A stretch of DNA of 64,000 nt from Mantis religiosa (Eukaryota > Arthropoda > Insecta > Mantodea > Mantidae): assembly GCA_030765055.1 (NCBI GenBank), contig CM060954.1, positions 112,100,772 through 112,164,771 of the forward strand, in the 5' to 3' direction. Below, piece after piece: positions 19,440-29,420 of this stretch. Under the pieces are notes generated by a model. That model did not search any database, was not told where the DNA came from, and was given only the letters and a program-made list of their open reading frames with translations. Made by a program: the position numbers and the translations under genes. How positions within the stretch are numbered: the stretch's first letter is position 1; the number at the start of each line of letters is the position of its first letter.

Positions 19440-21590
19440 GTGTTAGTCAGCTTTACAAACCTGAGTGGCAGCAAGTAAATAAGTTCAGCGGCTGGTGAAA
19501 ATCTTCTCATAAAGAGTCCAATTTTGTATTGCACAATGTGTGTGATTACAGCATAAATATTTCATCAGGTGGGAAAAGTGTTTTAGAGAAACATGCAGCA
19601 ACTGATAAACATATTTAATTCACCAAACGGCTGGTTGGAAAAAAAGCTCTACCATAATTTGCTCACCAGTCTACCTCATTGATTACCAAAGTAGAGGAAG
19701 CAGAAATTCGGCTTGTGGCTTTTCTAGAAGAACGTAACATTTCTTTCAATATCATAGAACATATGCCTTCACTAGTTAAATCCATTCGCCCTGATTCTGA
19801 AATTGCAAAAAGAATAACTTGTTCCCGTTCGAAAGCAACAGCAATCCTAAACAATGTTTTGGGTCTTGAAAATAAAGAAATGTTATGTGCAACACAGAGA
19901 AAATAAATTTTCTCTCATTGTAGAAAAATCGACAGATATCAGTTCGTCTAAACATTTGTGTTTAGTTATTTGGTTTTATTCATATACTGGCAAAATTTCG
20001 GATTCATTTTTCGATTTAATATCTGTAAGTAATGTTAATACAATTAACTTCTACCAAAGTATGGAAACTCTTAAGGAATATTTCTTACAAAGACAACCTC
20101 ATTGGATTAGCTGCAGACGGAGTCACTGTTATGATGGGTAAACGAATTCTTTATCGGTCTTCTAAAGAATGACATACCGCATTTGTTTATAATGACTTGT
20201 GTTTGTCATTCATTCAATTTATGTTCATCATATGCTTGCACGAAACTTCTATGTGAACCAGAAGATCTGGTTTGGGAAATTTTCAATTATTTTCATGTCA
20301 GTGTAAAACGTGTAGAAGCTCTTAAAAATTTTCAAGCTCTTTCTAATGTTAAGCCCCACAATTTACTACAACCAAGCCAAACATCCAAACCCCAAACCCA
20401 AACCAAACATGATGGTTATCTCTTGAGTTGTTTGTCTTGTATTAGAGCAGTATGACGTTCTTCTTCTGTACTTCACTCATGCTACTTGTAAAGATAAACT
20501 TCAAGCTCCGGAAGCAATCATTAACAAACTGAAATCATTATACAAGCAATATCTGGAATTCCTTCAGTTTATTTTACTCATTTTTAATCGCCGAAAAATA
20601 AATGCAAAGTGAAGAACCTCGCATTCATAATCTGAAAATTGCTGTAGTTTCTGCGTTGCGAATTATCCTTGATTATTACATAAAACCAGAACACTTGAAG
20701 TGCCCTGACATAAGAAAATTGAATATAGGGATCCAAGATTCTTTATTCCTATAGAAAACATGTACATTGTACTTTGGAACTAATGTTCAAATATCTCTTA
20801 CAAAATTATTCCTGCCAGATAATCATGTGCAAATTTTCAAATTATGCTGCGTTGACTTTTACGTTGACTCAATTAGGCAGTTACTTAGCCGCTTCTCATT
20901 AAACGATCCCATCCTTACATATTAGAAGAATTAGAACCAGCTAACGTTCAAACGGTGCAGCCAGTTGCATCACTTGTTTCTCTCCTGATTTAGTGGGGTC
21001 AGAAGAAATCCAACACTTAGACAAAGGTGGAGGCTCCTGCGTAATACCGACATTGCATGTGGTAGTAGCGCTTAAGTGTATGAATTTTGGAACCAAGTAA
21101 AGAAAATGGCATGTGCCGATTCAAAACCAGTTATTCTTGTTTTGTCCAAATTTATCTGATGCTTTCTGAGTCTTCCACATTCTAGCGCTACGTTCCATGC
21201 GTGTTCTCAGCTGTAAATATGATAAAAACAAAAGTAAGAAATCGATTGTCAACAAAATCAATGGACGGCTGGCCCCGTAGCTCAGTCGGTAGAGCACCTG
21301 CCTGCCGTTCTAGTGTTCCCGGGTTCGATTGCTGGTGGTGGGGGTGGGTATTTTTCCCCGACCAAGATAATTCCCCATCCTACCCAGAGTCTGAGAGTGT
21401 GTGTGCGTAAGCTAATGATTAAAACCCAACAAATACGAGTTAACACCTTCGGTATGTTCCCAATGGAGTTAAAGGCGGGGTATAAATGAAAAAAAAAAAA
21501 AAAAAAGGTTGGATTGTTACAGAGTGCCATTCTTTCGAAATTTCAAGTTCAATGGTGAAGAAACTTAAAAACGATACCTATGTGTGATGA
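19440..21590 (+). pseudogene. hAT-like transposase pseudogene (BED-type N-terminus), split by a SINE
   Basis: Reading across frames from about 19530 gives a Cys-x-x-Cys...His-x4-His BED-like patch. Next comes EERNISFNIIEHMPSLVKSI and ENKFSLIVEKSTDISSSKHL (about 19912-19960), typical of the catalytic region of domesticated-looking hAT proteins, where the DESTD motif supplies the first acid; here it is EKSTD. Near 21196-21262 the C-terminal dimerisation motif reads FSAVNMIKTKVRNRLSTKSM, after which a SINE interrupts it; coding-like sequence resumes about 21510. Numerous stops and frameshifts. hAT superfamily is the best fit. Confidence 0.65.
21264..21506 (+). mobile_element. tRNA-derived SINE (family C) inside the hAT relic
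   Basis: The head looks like a tRNA: box A GTAGCTCAGTCGGTAGAGC near 21280 and box B GGTTCGATTGC near 21322. A G-rich body and an A18 tail at 21489-21506 follow. The anticodon arm does not fold convincingly and the tRNA 3' half is replaced, so this is a SINE and not a tRNA gene. It sits in the C-terminal codons of the hAT pseudogene. Confidence 0.85.
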
Positions 21591-21993
21591 CACTGCTTCT
21601 GTGCACCAGAAAACGATCGAAAATTTCGTTTACATAAAATACATTATAAAGTATTAAACTTCAATCATCAATAAAGAAATTAGGTATTCAATGTAATAAT
21701 AATAAACAAAGCCTTAAATTAGTATTTATATACATGAATTCAAAATTTGATGGTAAAAGAATCTACTGCTTTCCCCTCATTTTTAAAACAAAATCTCCTG
21801 CTTTTATTTTTGCAGACCTGGCAACACTGGATGTGAGGAGTATGCGAAACAAAATATAAACATTGAAATGTTGGGGTTAAAATGATTGTATGTTTTAAAT
21901 AAAATGATACGACTGGTGAATATATCCAAGTCTAGTGAAATGAACAGGAACCGATAATTCATACTGTTGTCCTGACTTAATGGTTGCGGAGAC
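21591..21993. other. upstream region of MAD2L2
   Basis: AT-rich. No TATA box, initiator or CpG-rich promoter was convincingly located. The short coding exon 1 implies that the 5' UTR, and perhaps further non-coding exons, lie in this interval. Confidence 0.3.
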
Positions 21994-22012
21994 ATGGCAG
22001 ATGATACCTCAG
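21994..22012 (+). CDS. MAD2L2: MAD2L2 coding exon 1
   Basis: Encodes MADDTS plus the first base of an Ala codon; donor GTGCGT follows at 22013. The exon is only 19 coding bases and is supported by exact phase match with exon 2 and by its start context. Confidence 0.75.
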
Positions 22013-25000
22013 GTGCGTTATCAACTTATCTTACTTAACCTCTTTTATTGTAATTGTGTATTATAAGTGTTGTTATGAACTTTGGTTTATTTCATTTAAA
22101 AATTCATTGGTAGAACTTCTGCTGGGAATTTCTGCGATCGCTATGAAAATTTCCTAAGAAATAAAGGTTTTAATTTAGTGCAGATGTTTCTTGGATGGAG
22201 TCATATGGTCCACCCTAAACACTACACGCACACCCCGCTAACAATTTAAAAGCGTTAATTATATAGGAGAAGCAGGCACAATAGGGAGATGATATTAAGT
22301 ATACAGAGTGCTAAATTTAGCTGGAAAAGTTTGCGAAATAAGCTGTCATTCATTGGGGTTTGTCTTAAACAGATGTTTCGGATATGCTTTGCAACTTAGA
22401 GTGTGTAATACGCATAGGTACCTTCCGCTAAATTTGCTGAGCAAATGTACAGGTGTAAAGTTTTGCGGGAATATCCCTGATGCCTTTTGTCGGGTGTAAT
22501 GGTGCAAGCAATGAATTTCAAACTAATGCCCTTTTATTCATGTATTTTACGTCATTTATAAGACCAAGATGTTCATTGGCTATTATAGATAGAAACTTAA
22601 AATGGGACAAACACATTGAAAAAGTATCAAAGAAATAAACAGCAATTATTGCATTCTAAAACAAGTAACCAAATCATGGATGAGGAAAATATGCAAGTAT
22701 ATTATGCATTTGACCACACATACACACATCTGAACTATGGGATCATTTTGTGGTGAACAGGAAGAGAATGTTTCATTCTGAAACTATTTAGGTTACAAAA
22801 AAAGTAAAAATCGTAACAAAGTACCATAAGTTGTAAAAGTACCTTCAAGAATCTTAATTTATTCTCCCCCCCCCTCTCCGTGTGTGTGCGTGTGTCTGTG
22901 TGATAATGATATTAATGGAACAAATATGTGGTTAGGGCCCGTAAAAAGCAAAATTACTATAAAACTAGGTTAAGGGGCTCCCTAGGAAATAAGTATATAG
23001 AGAGCAATGCATAGGACCTGTACAGCCACTTGCCTCTCACAGTTAAGCAAATACATGAAGATGCAATAAAGGTGAGAGAAATTAAAAACTATCTCATTAA
23101 AAATACCTTCTACTCTATAGAAGAATACAAAACTGTTGTAACAAACTAAACAGATTTTATTAGGTTAAAACAAAATATTATATTAACATTGTATACAGGT
23201 ATTAAAAAAAAAGTCCCAAATTGATGTGATGAAAATTACGCATAATGTTTACAATTCTTTGTAGTTTTACTTTTGATGAAGCTGTTAAAACTTTTATTAT
23301 AACTGGCAAATGAATCTGAATCGTTATAGAATTGATGTAAAACTTGGACAGGGTGTGTTCTAGGCAGATGTTGGCATTCTTGCACCTCTGAAATCCTCAG
23401 TCAGGTATATCTATTTCCAGGTTCAGAAATAAGTGATAAAATTGGAAGAGAATGATGAATTTACCTTAGGAGTGTTTGGAGTCAATGTGAGTTCTAGAGT
23501 TTGAAAGAGGGTTGGTTATCCTACAGATTAGCAGCCAGATTTCCCATCTCTTCTGCTAAGGTATGCAAAGTTGTGACTTTGACAACGAAATGATGCTCAA
23601 ATGGGTCCAGGGTCCATGGAGCTTAGAGTTACCCGACATTCGTCTTTTTTTAGGATAAGGGGAAACCCTGGAAAAAACCTTTTCCAGGTAACTCACCCTG
23701 ACCGAAATTCGAACTCGGGATCTCTTGAACATGAGGCAGATATGCTACCATCTACGCTACAGAGGCAGGCACACTTAGGTCATGTCATTGTTTCTCCTAA
23801 CAGAAGTCATGGGAAGTCTGATATCTGTTCTACAGAATAACATGTGAAACTTTACGTTACACCTAAAATTAAAAGTGTATTAGTTGTAGGTTCTAACAGA
23901 ATTTTGGCAGTATACAAATGTAACTGAATTCTTCATTTATGCATAGATTTAGGGATTTCAGCTGAGCGTATTCTGCAGTTCATCATATTTGTGATCGATT
24001 AACATAATTAAGCTACCAAAAAGCGGTTCCTACTTATCACTAGCAATGTGAGGGTAGTGGATTAAGAAGCAGATAGTTTTACCTATTAAATAATATGTTT
24101 TAAAGTGCAAACATAACTCTAGATGATAATGGCCCAATGCTGGATCTTCTCATTGTAATTCTACTGTAATTTCACAAGCATATTTGGGGTCAGGCGGAAT
24201 TGGAAGCGGTTATAATATGATTAGGCAGCTTGTAAAGTATTTTTTATAAAATGGGAACATGTAGAATGTATAAAAATAGACTTAATTACTGTGAAGACAT
24301 GTGAAATTTAATAAATTATAATAATAGCTAGTGACTTCACTTATGTATGACACATGTTTATTTCTGTTGTTATAAGTGAAGTTTAGCTATTATTATAGTT
24401 TATTAAATTATATTTTCTCACTGTTAATAGCCTCAATTTTTACTTTTGTATAGGACATTTTCAAAAATGTAGAAAATAAATTATAAGAGAATAAAATGAA
24501 GAAATGAATGCTGATCTTATCTGTAAATTAGATGAATATTAGTAGAACACCTAAACAGTTAATAAAATATAATGATTTGTAACTAGAAACTTGCAGTAGG
24601 CAAGAAATAGTGGTTGAATCAATCTTTGTTGAAGATGTAATAGGCTTATAAGATCCAATATGTGAGGTAAATAATGGAGGCATGTTGTCACAGCTCTTTG
24701 TAAGAGCTAAATATTGGCCAAACGGTGAATTGATTACTTATGTGGATATGGAAGAAAGTTATAAAGAGGGTTAACAAGCAGTGGTAGAAAAATAAGCCTC
24801 ACATGAAATGGGTATAACTTTTAGAATGAAGATAAGTAATAATAGGTCTAGAAACACTTGTAAATTTTCCACCTCATGCATATCTTTTTCTTTTCTTTAC
24901 AGCAAATGTGGATATATTGCTAGAATTTCTTGAGGTAGCTATTCACAACATTCTCTATGTGCGAAGTTTATATCCATCTGGCATATTTACCAGGAGAAGG

Positions 25001-28000
25001 AAGTATGGAATTCCTGTGCAGATGTCAATCCACCCACAAGTAAATGAATATATAAACGAGTGTCTGAAGGCTGTGAAAGAACTGCTGGAAACCAATGGTG
25101 TTACACAAATAAGTGTAGTATTTTTCAATAAAGACTTACAACCAATAGAAAGATTTGTGTTCTTTGTGCTGGAGAACAACAATATGTATGACATGTAAGT
25201 ATAGATTGTGTCTTTGTGCATAATCTTTACACAGACAAATGTATATGATGGTACATTAGCTGAGTAATGTCTCTTGAGATTTCAATCAAACAGCTATTAC
25301 CTTTTACTAATTGCTGTATAATCGAGCAGGATGGCTCAGGCAGTTTCGTCTGTGGCCCGCATTCAGGAAGCCCAGGTTCGATTCCTGTGGCTGACCTACC
25401 TGATTCATGATTTTTTTTGGGAGGGGGGTTTTCCTGGGTTGCCATGCAAATGCTGGGTAGGTTAATTACATCCCCCAAATTTCCTGTCCCTCCATTTCAT
25501 CTCAATTATCATTTCACTTCATCTCTCAAATGGTGGTCTCTTTCAGGACGGAGGTATCAGCAGGTGGCTTGGCGCTGTTGCGACTCCTTGGGTTGGCCGC
25601 CCTCTGTCTCCTCTCGCCTCAACCTTCCTTCCGGGAATGCTCCAATTGGGTCTTAGGTACAATAAACAATAGGTTTCGGTGCCAAATCCCCTTCAAAGTA
25701 ATCCAAATCCTAATCCTAATTGCTGTATAAGCAGAGGAGTGAAGCAAAACTGACAGCATAGTCATATATTCTGTGAAATTAAACCTTAATAGTGCAGCAT
25801 CATCTTCCTTTCCCTAGAATGAAATTCGCCTCCACACATGCACAATATTGTAAAGAAAGATGGCATATTTATTAGCATAATGCAATGATTTTTTTTATGA
25901 AAAAAGATGGTATTTTAAAAACTGTGAGAAATTAAATTTAAAGGGAGTCGATTAATGACACTAAACAACACTTACTTTTAAATTTTCCCAGAACATGTTT
26001 CAGAGACTTTGCCTCCATTGTCAATCGGACATCGACTGTCCCTTGCTGTGAAATCGTCCTTCAAGATATTTTTTGAGGTTATGGAACAAGTGGTAGTCAC
26101 TAGGTACTAGGTGAATAGAGTGGACGTTCAAGCAATACAAACTTTAATTCACACATTTTTGCCATTGCAGTGACTGAAAGATGGGCCGGAGCATTGTCGT
26201 GAAGAAACAAGTTTTTTTCTTTGTCAAATGAAGATTTTTTTCTTTTCACGTCTTCACTCAAATGTTGCAGGATGCTTGCATAGTAGTCACCACTGATACT
26301 TTTATCCTTTTCCAAGTAATCAATAAAAATAATTACCTGTGCATCCCAGAAAACACTCGAGATAACCTTGTTAGCTGACAAAGTTGACTGTCTTTTTTGG
26401 AGTTGGTTCAGCTGGCGCAATCCACTGTTTTGACTGTGATTTACTTTCTGGAGTATAGTGATGTTCACTACACTGATGTTGACTACACTAAAATTCACTG
26501 GGATTTTTGCAGTAGAGCTCCAAATTCTTAAGAGAAACAGTTTTTCTTTAAAACTTTTGATCAGGTGTCAACAAATGCGACACCCATCTTGTACAGACCT
26601 TGCTGAAGCCCAAAACATTACTTAAAATATTACCTGCATATCGTTTTGTTATGTTTACAGTCTCTACTATCTCAAACAACTTTGATCTGCGGTCTTCCAG
26701 TACTAAACGATGAATTTTAACAATGATCTTTGGATTTGTAACTTCCACAGAGTGTCCGGAGCGAGGCTCAACACTAGCATTCGTACATCTCATTTTAAGC
26801 TCTGCAACCCACCTTTTTGTCATTGTATATGAAGGGGCAGAGTCATTCAATGTACTGTTCATTTCCTCCTTGATTCCTTTAGGTGTTATCCTTTCAAATG
26901 TAAGTATTTAATCACTGCTCATTTTACCAAATCCTCCATTTTCGTGAAACCTCAACATTTTTCTTGTTTAAAATGCAGTCATTCAAAAACTGAACAAGCT
27001 ATTGACCTGTAACTGTGTATACAAGGTAATCTAGAGTTAAACTGTATGATGCTATCTATCAAACTGGCCCTGTGTCGCTATCTCTGTGTGAGGCCCGGAA
27101 CTTATCAGTTGACCCTTGTATGTCTCCCTACATGTAAGCCCAGGGCTAAATTATGGTGAAATATCAGGCACCTTTTTGATGATAAACATCCAAAGAGGTA
27201 CATGTCGTTTGCAAGCCAATTTTTGTCTAACGTTGTTGCTTGTACCAGAGAATTAAATTTACAGATATTATAATTATCAACCACATAACACATAAGTGCA
27301 TGTATGTATTGACTTGTTAGTGTCAATTATGTAGGCCCTTTCTCAAGAAAATGAGTGTTTTGTGTCATTCTCTGGATAACCCTGATTTTTGTTAACTCAG
27401 ATCGCCCTTGCCTTGTTGACCCAAATATTCATGTTATTTATTTTCAAACATTTACATATTTTGGCCAATGAGCATAACAGCCTTCCAGCTCATTTGAATA
27501 ACTGATAATGTTATGTTGATGTTATAGCAGTTTAAGGTGTTATGTTTATGAGGCACATGAGTGAAAAGATATGTTCATACCAGTAAAGTTGTTTTCTAAC
27601 AGAAAAATGCTTTTCTGAATCCTTTACGTAACAGTGTCATTGATAGTGATCTTTTAAAAAATGAATTTATTAAGTCATTGCATTCTGAACTTATCTATGG
27701 AAGTCCAAAAATGACCAGAATACTGGCCAAAACTCTAAAGTGAGTTGCTTTATCCCCCATATCATTGCCATCTGTTTTCACTGTGTTGCATTTATATTAA
27801 GTTGTTTCAGTGGCATACAGGAAGGCTGTGAACTCTTCTGTAGTACAGTAGTCTTTGTGCAGTTTAAGTAAAATAAGTGATTTCTTAAATATAACCGGTA
27901 ATTTCAAGCAGATAAGGTTTAATTACAATTATACTTCATCTAGAGAGCTTGAGAAATAAAATCGCCTTGGTATTTTCTATGCAATGTGCAAAGAAATAAA

Positions 28001-28610
28001 TGCATTAAAAATTTAAAATAGAGATACATTTATCATTAGTAATGAAGACCTGTTATACACTATAACTGTGGTACAAAGACTTTGTCAAGGCATTGTTAAT
28101 TATTATTTTGTTGTGTATTCACAGAAATGATCCATACCTTATCAAAGGTGAGGAAGCATTCCGAGGATACTGCCTCAAGTTGCAAACTGTCGGCAAAAAC
28201 ATGAAACCACTTCCTGAGGGAAGCACTTTTACTGTCCAGATACACACAACAGAAGCACAATCTGTGAAATTATCTCAGGATCCTAGATTTGAGGTAATAA
28301 ATTAACCAGAATCATTGATTTTGTAAATATAGCAGCAGCAGTATATGACATTTCATAGGGCAGCTAGTATGCCCTGCATCACAATTATAATATAATTTAA
28401 AGATTGACAGTATAATCTGTGATAGTAATAAGCAAATATTTTTCGGAAAACGAAAAGTTTTACTTATTGATTATGGTTCTCTTCCAGAATTTTCCTTGGT
28501 TGGAAGCAGGAAAAGAGGAAGTTTGTATGGCAAAACCTCGCATAGTTCCTATTAAAACCATGGACACTGGATATCTACAAATACAGATGTATATGGAGAA
28601 ATCACACTGA
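21994..28610 (+). CDS. MAD2L2: MAD2L2 / REV7, HORMA-domain adaptor (four coding exons)
   Basis: Coding exons 21994-22012, 24903-25194, 28125-28293 and 28488-28610 join in frame to 603 nt, 200 codons plus TGA (human REV7 is 211 residues). All introns are GT-AG. The product is a single HORMA domain. Recognisable segments are EFLEVAIHNILYVRSLYP near the start, the FTRRRKYGIPVQMS strand, the seatbelt region with FTVQIHTTEA, NFPWLEAG with the Trp of the ligand pocket, and the C-terminal RIVPIKTMDTGYLQIQMYME. REV7 closes its seatbelt around REV3 peptides in polymerase zeta and around SHLD3 in shieldin, acting in translesion synthesis and end-joining choice in the nucleus. Start ATG at 21994 has a good context (GACATGG). 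Introns hold SINEs, a LINE relic, a PLE tail and a mariner; a PLE dimer follows the stop by 29 bp. Confidence 0.93.
22590..23150 (+). pseudogene. CR1-like LINE RT relic in MAD2L2 intron 1
   Basis: Frames near 22575-22640 give a thumb motif LKWDKHIEKVSKK, matching the NLNWHAHIDE region of the 9.2-kb element. The end near 23090-23148 reads YLIKNTFYSIEEYKTVV before a stop, matching the C-terminus YLINKAFYSINEF of the same element. Many stops and a deletion lie between. Same broad family, much older. Confidence 0.6.
23591..23770 (-). mobile_element. tRNA-derived SINE (family A), 3' truncated
   Basis: Reverse-strand copy. The tRNA-like head ends at 23770 and box B appears in reverse as TTCGAACTCGGGATC. 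The body carries the family's GGGTAACTC and CATGGACCC blocks. The 3' tail is missing. Located in MAD2L2 intron 1. Confidence 0.85.
23771..24902. other. remainder of MAD2L2 intron 1
   Basis: AT-rich intron sequence; the only structured item is the hairpin at 24305-24409. Confidence 0.5.
24305..24409. repeat. imperfect ~39-bp inverted repeat in MAD2L2 intron 1
   Basis: AATTTAATAAATTATAATAA...ACTTCACTTAT (24305-24344) pairs with 24371-24409 with a few mismatches around a ~26-nt loop. A MITE remnant or a long pre-mRNA hairpin. Confidence 0.7.
24903..25194 (+). CDS. MAD2L2: MAD2L2 coding exon 2
   Basis: Preceded by a pyrimidine-rich tract and TTTACAG; followed by GTAAGT at 25195. Encodes the N-terminal half of the HORMA domain, from ANVDILLEFLEV through PIERFVFFVLENN. 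Ends in phase 2. Confidence 0.95.
25322..25715 (+). mobile_element. tRNA-derived SINE (family B) with 15-bp target duplication
   Basis: The head has a tRNA-like box B CAGGTTCGATTCC near 25373; the body contains GTTTTCCTGGGTTGCC and CTCGCCTCAACCTTCC, shared with 55448-56010. The 15-bp repeat CTAATTGCTGTATAA occurs at 25307-25321 and again at 25716-25730, so the ends are exact. Sits in sense orientation in MAD2L2 intron 2. Confidence 0.92.
25925..26026 (-). mobile_element. PLE-B 3' tail inserted next to a mariner
   Basis: On the minus strand: TTGACAATGGAGGC, then GTCTCTGAAACATGTTC, then AAAAGTAAGTG. The order matches the PLE-B end seen at 48281-48345. It includes the degenerate hammerhead-like layout (core TTGACAA at 26024-26018, GAAAC at 26001-25997). 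Confidence 0.55.
26027..27117 (-). mobile_element. mariner element (copy 1), decayed, in MAD2L2 intron 2
   Basis: Right end has a mariner terminal repeat beginning CAAGGGTCAACTG on the minus strand, flanked by TA at 27118-27119. Minus-strand coding includes the N-terminal helix-turn-helix region (KRWVAELKMRCTNASVEPRSG), NVLGFSKVCTRWVSHLL, the catalytic-aspartate region SVFWDAQVIIFIDYLEK and HDNAPAH. The third acid region is lost. Two frames (26862-26548 and 26498-26100) show at least one frameshift. The far end is replaced by a PLE-B tail at about 26026. The same mariner family occurs at 31272/39083. Confidence 0.85.
27603..27739 (+). other. candidate cryptic or poison exon in MAD2L2 intron 2
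   Basis: A 137-nt block begins after GTTTTCTAACAG and ends before GTGAGT, both good splice signals. It is open in one frame as KNAFLNPLRNSVIDSDLLKN and onward to KTLK. In the phase dictated by MAD2L2 exon 2 it meets TGA after four full codons. Skipping it gives the intact protein. It could be a poison exon, an exon of an unseen gene, or chance. No homology recognised. Confidence 0.35.
28125..28293 (+). CDS. MAD2L2: MAD2L2 coding exon 3
   Basis: Acceptor ATTCACAG, donor GTAATA. Encodes INDPYLIKGEEAFRGYCLKL through LSQDPRFE, including the GSTFTVQIHTTEA strand. It joins exon 2 in phase and ends on a codon boundary. Confidence 0.93.
28488..28610 (+). CDS. MAD2L2: MAD2L2 coding exon 4 (terminal)
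   Basis: Acceptor CTCTTCCAG. Encodes NFPWLEAGKEEV through MYMEKSH and the TGA at 28608-28610. Contains the conserved Trp of the partner-binding pocket and the final seatbelt strand. Confidence 0.95.
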   Translation, partial: NFPWLEAGKEEVCMAKPRIVPIKTMDTGYLQIQMYMEKSH

Positions 28611-28639
28611 GGTTAATAGCTTAATTAAAACTAAATTTG

Positions 28640-28918
28640 TCTCAAAACTATTTTTAGTTGGTTTATTGATACTCGTCAGTTTTTTATATTAATGAGAGAC
28701 TAGTTTCAAAGGCAGTCACCTCCATTTTCAATCTCTTTCCAACTGGCATCTGACAACAACAAATGCCAGTTGGAAAGAGATTAAAAATGGAGGCGATTGC
28801 CTTTGAAACTAGTCTCTCATTAATATAAAAAAGTAAGTGACGAGTATCAATAAACCAACTACAAATAGTTTTGAGATTAATTTTGACGTCACTGTTACTA
28901 AATTCCTCCAAACACATA
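28640..28918. mobile_element. PLE-B short inverted dimer in the MAD2L2 3' UTR, 8-bp target duplication
   Basis: Arms 28640-28749 and 28763-28872 are inverted copies of the PLE-B terminal region facing outward. Only the right arm continues into the family tail (28873-28918, ending TCCAAACACATA). TAAATTTG flanks the unit at 28632-28639 and 28919-28926. It starts 29 bp after the MAD2L2 stop and brings an AATAAA at 28849-28854 in gene sense. The left arm has a 4-nt deletion relative to the right. Confidence 0.88.
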
Positions 28919-28951
28919 TAAATTTGCCTGTTATTTATGTAGATTTGTTAA

Positions 28952-29128
28952 TTTTTTTAAATTTAAGTCCTCCAACATTGTCATATTTGATGATGAATGA
29001 AATGGGTGGAAGATACTCAAATGAGTCCAGGGTCCATAGAGCTAGGTGTTACCTGACATTCATCTTTCAGGATAAGGAAAAATCTCAGAAAAAGACCTCA
29101 TCCAGATAGCTCATCTTAACCAAGATTA
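28952..29128 (-). mobile_element. SINE family A, 3' portion, interrupted
   Basis: Reverse-strand SINE from its tail (TTTAAATTTAAGTCCTCC) through the CATAGAGC and GATAAGG blocks to ACCAAGATT. It is cut by the insertion of a second family-A SINE; the remaining head fragment lies at 29380-29420. Confidence 0.8.
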
Positions 29129-29379
29129 GCTGCCTCAGTAGCGTAGATGGTAGCATGTCTGCCTCACATTCAAGAGGTCCTGAGTACGAATCTCGGTCAG
29201 GGTGAGTTACCTGGATAAGGTTTTTTTTCTGAGATTTTCCCTTATCCTAAAAAACGAATGTCAGGTAACTCTAAGCTCCATGGACCCTGGGCTCATTCGA
29301 GCATTATTTCACCCATTCCATTCACCATCCAATATGACTTAATGCTGGAGGACGTAAATTAAAAAAAAAAAAAAAAAAA
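29129..29379 (+). mobile_element. SINE family A, full length, inserted into another SINE
   Basis: Complete sense copy from the tRNA-like head (GCTGCCTCAGTAGCG; box B near 29186) through the body to an A19 tail ending at 29379. Inserted in the box B region of an older, opposite-strand copy. The shared bases GATT on both sides may be the target duplication. Confidence 0.9.
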
Positions 29380-29420
29380 GGATTTGAACTTGGGACCTCT
29401 ACATGAGGCAGACCTGTGCA
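29380..29420 (-). mobile_element. SINE family A head fragment (continuation of 28952-29128)
   Basis: GATTTGAACTTGGGACCTC followed by ATGAGGCAGAC is the reverse of the tRNA-like head. It resumes exactly where the copy at 28952-29128 stops. Confidence 0.75.

Noticed and set aside
21268..21345. tRNA gene
   Set aside because: Boxes A and B are good, but the sequence between and after them does not fold into a tRNA and a body with poly(A) follows; it is a SINE head.
27603..27739. Constitutive MAD2L2 exon
   Set aside because: Inclusion in the required phase gives a premature stop, while direct joining of exons 2 and 3 gives a complete HORMA domain of the right length.
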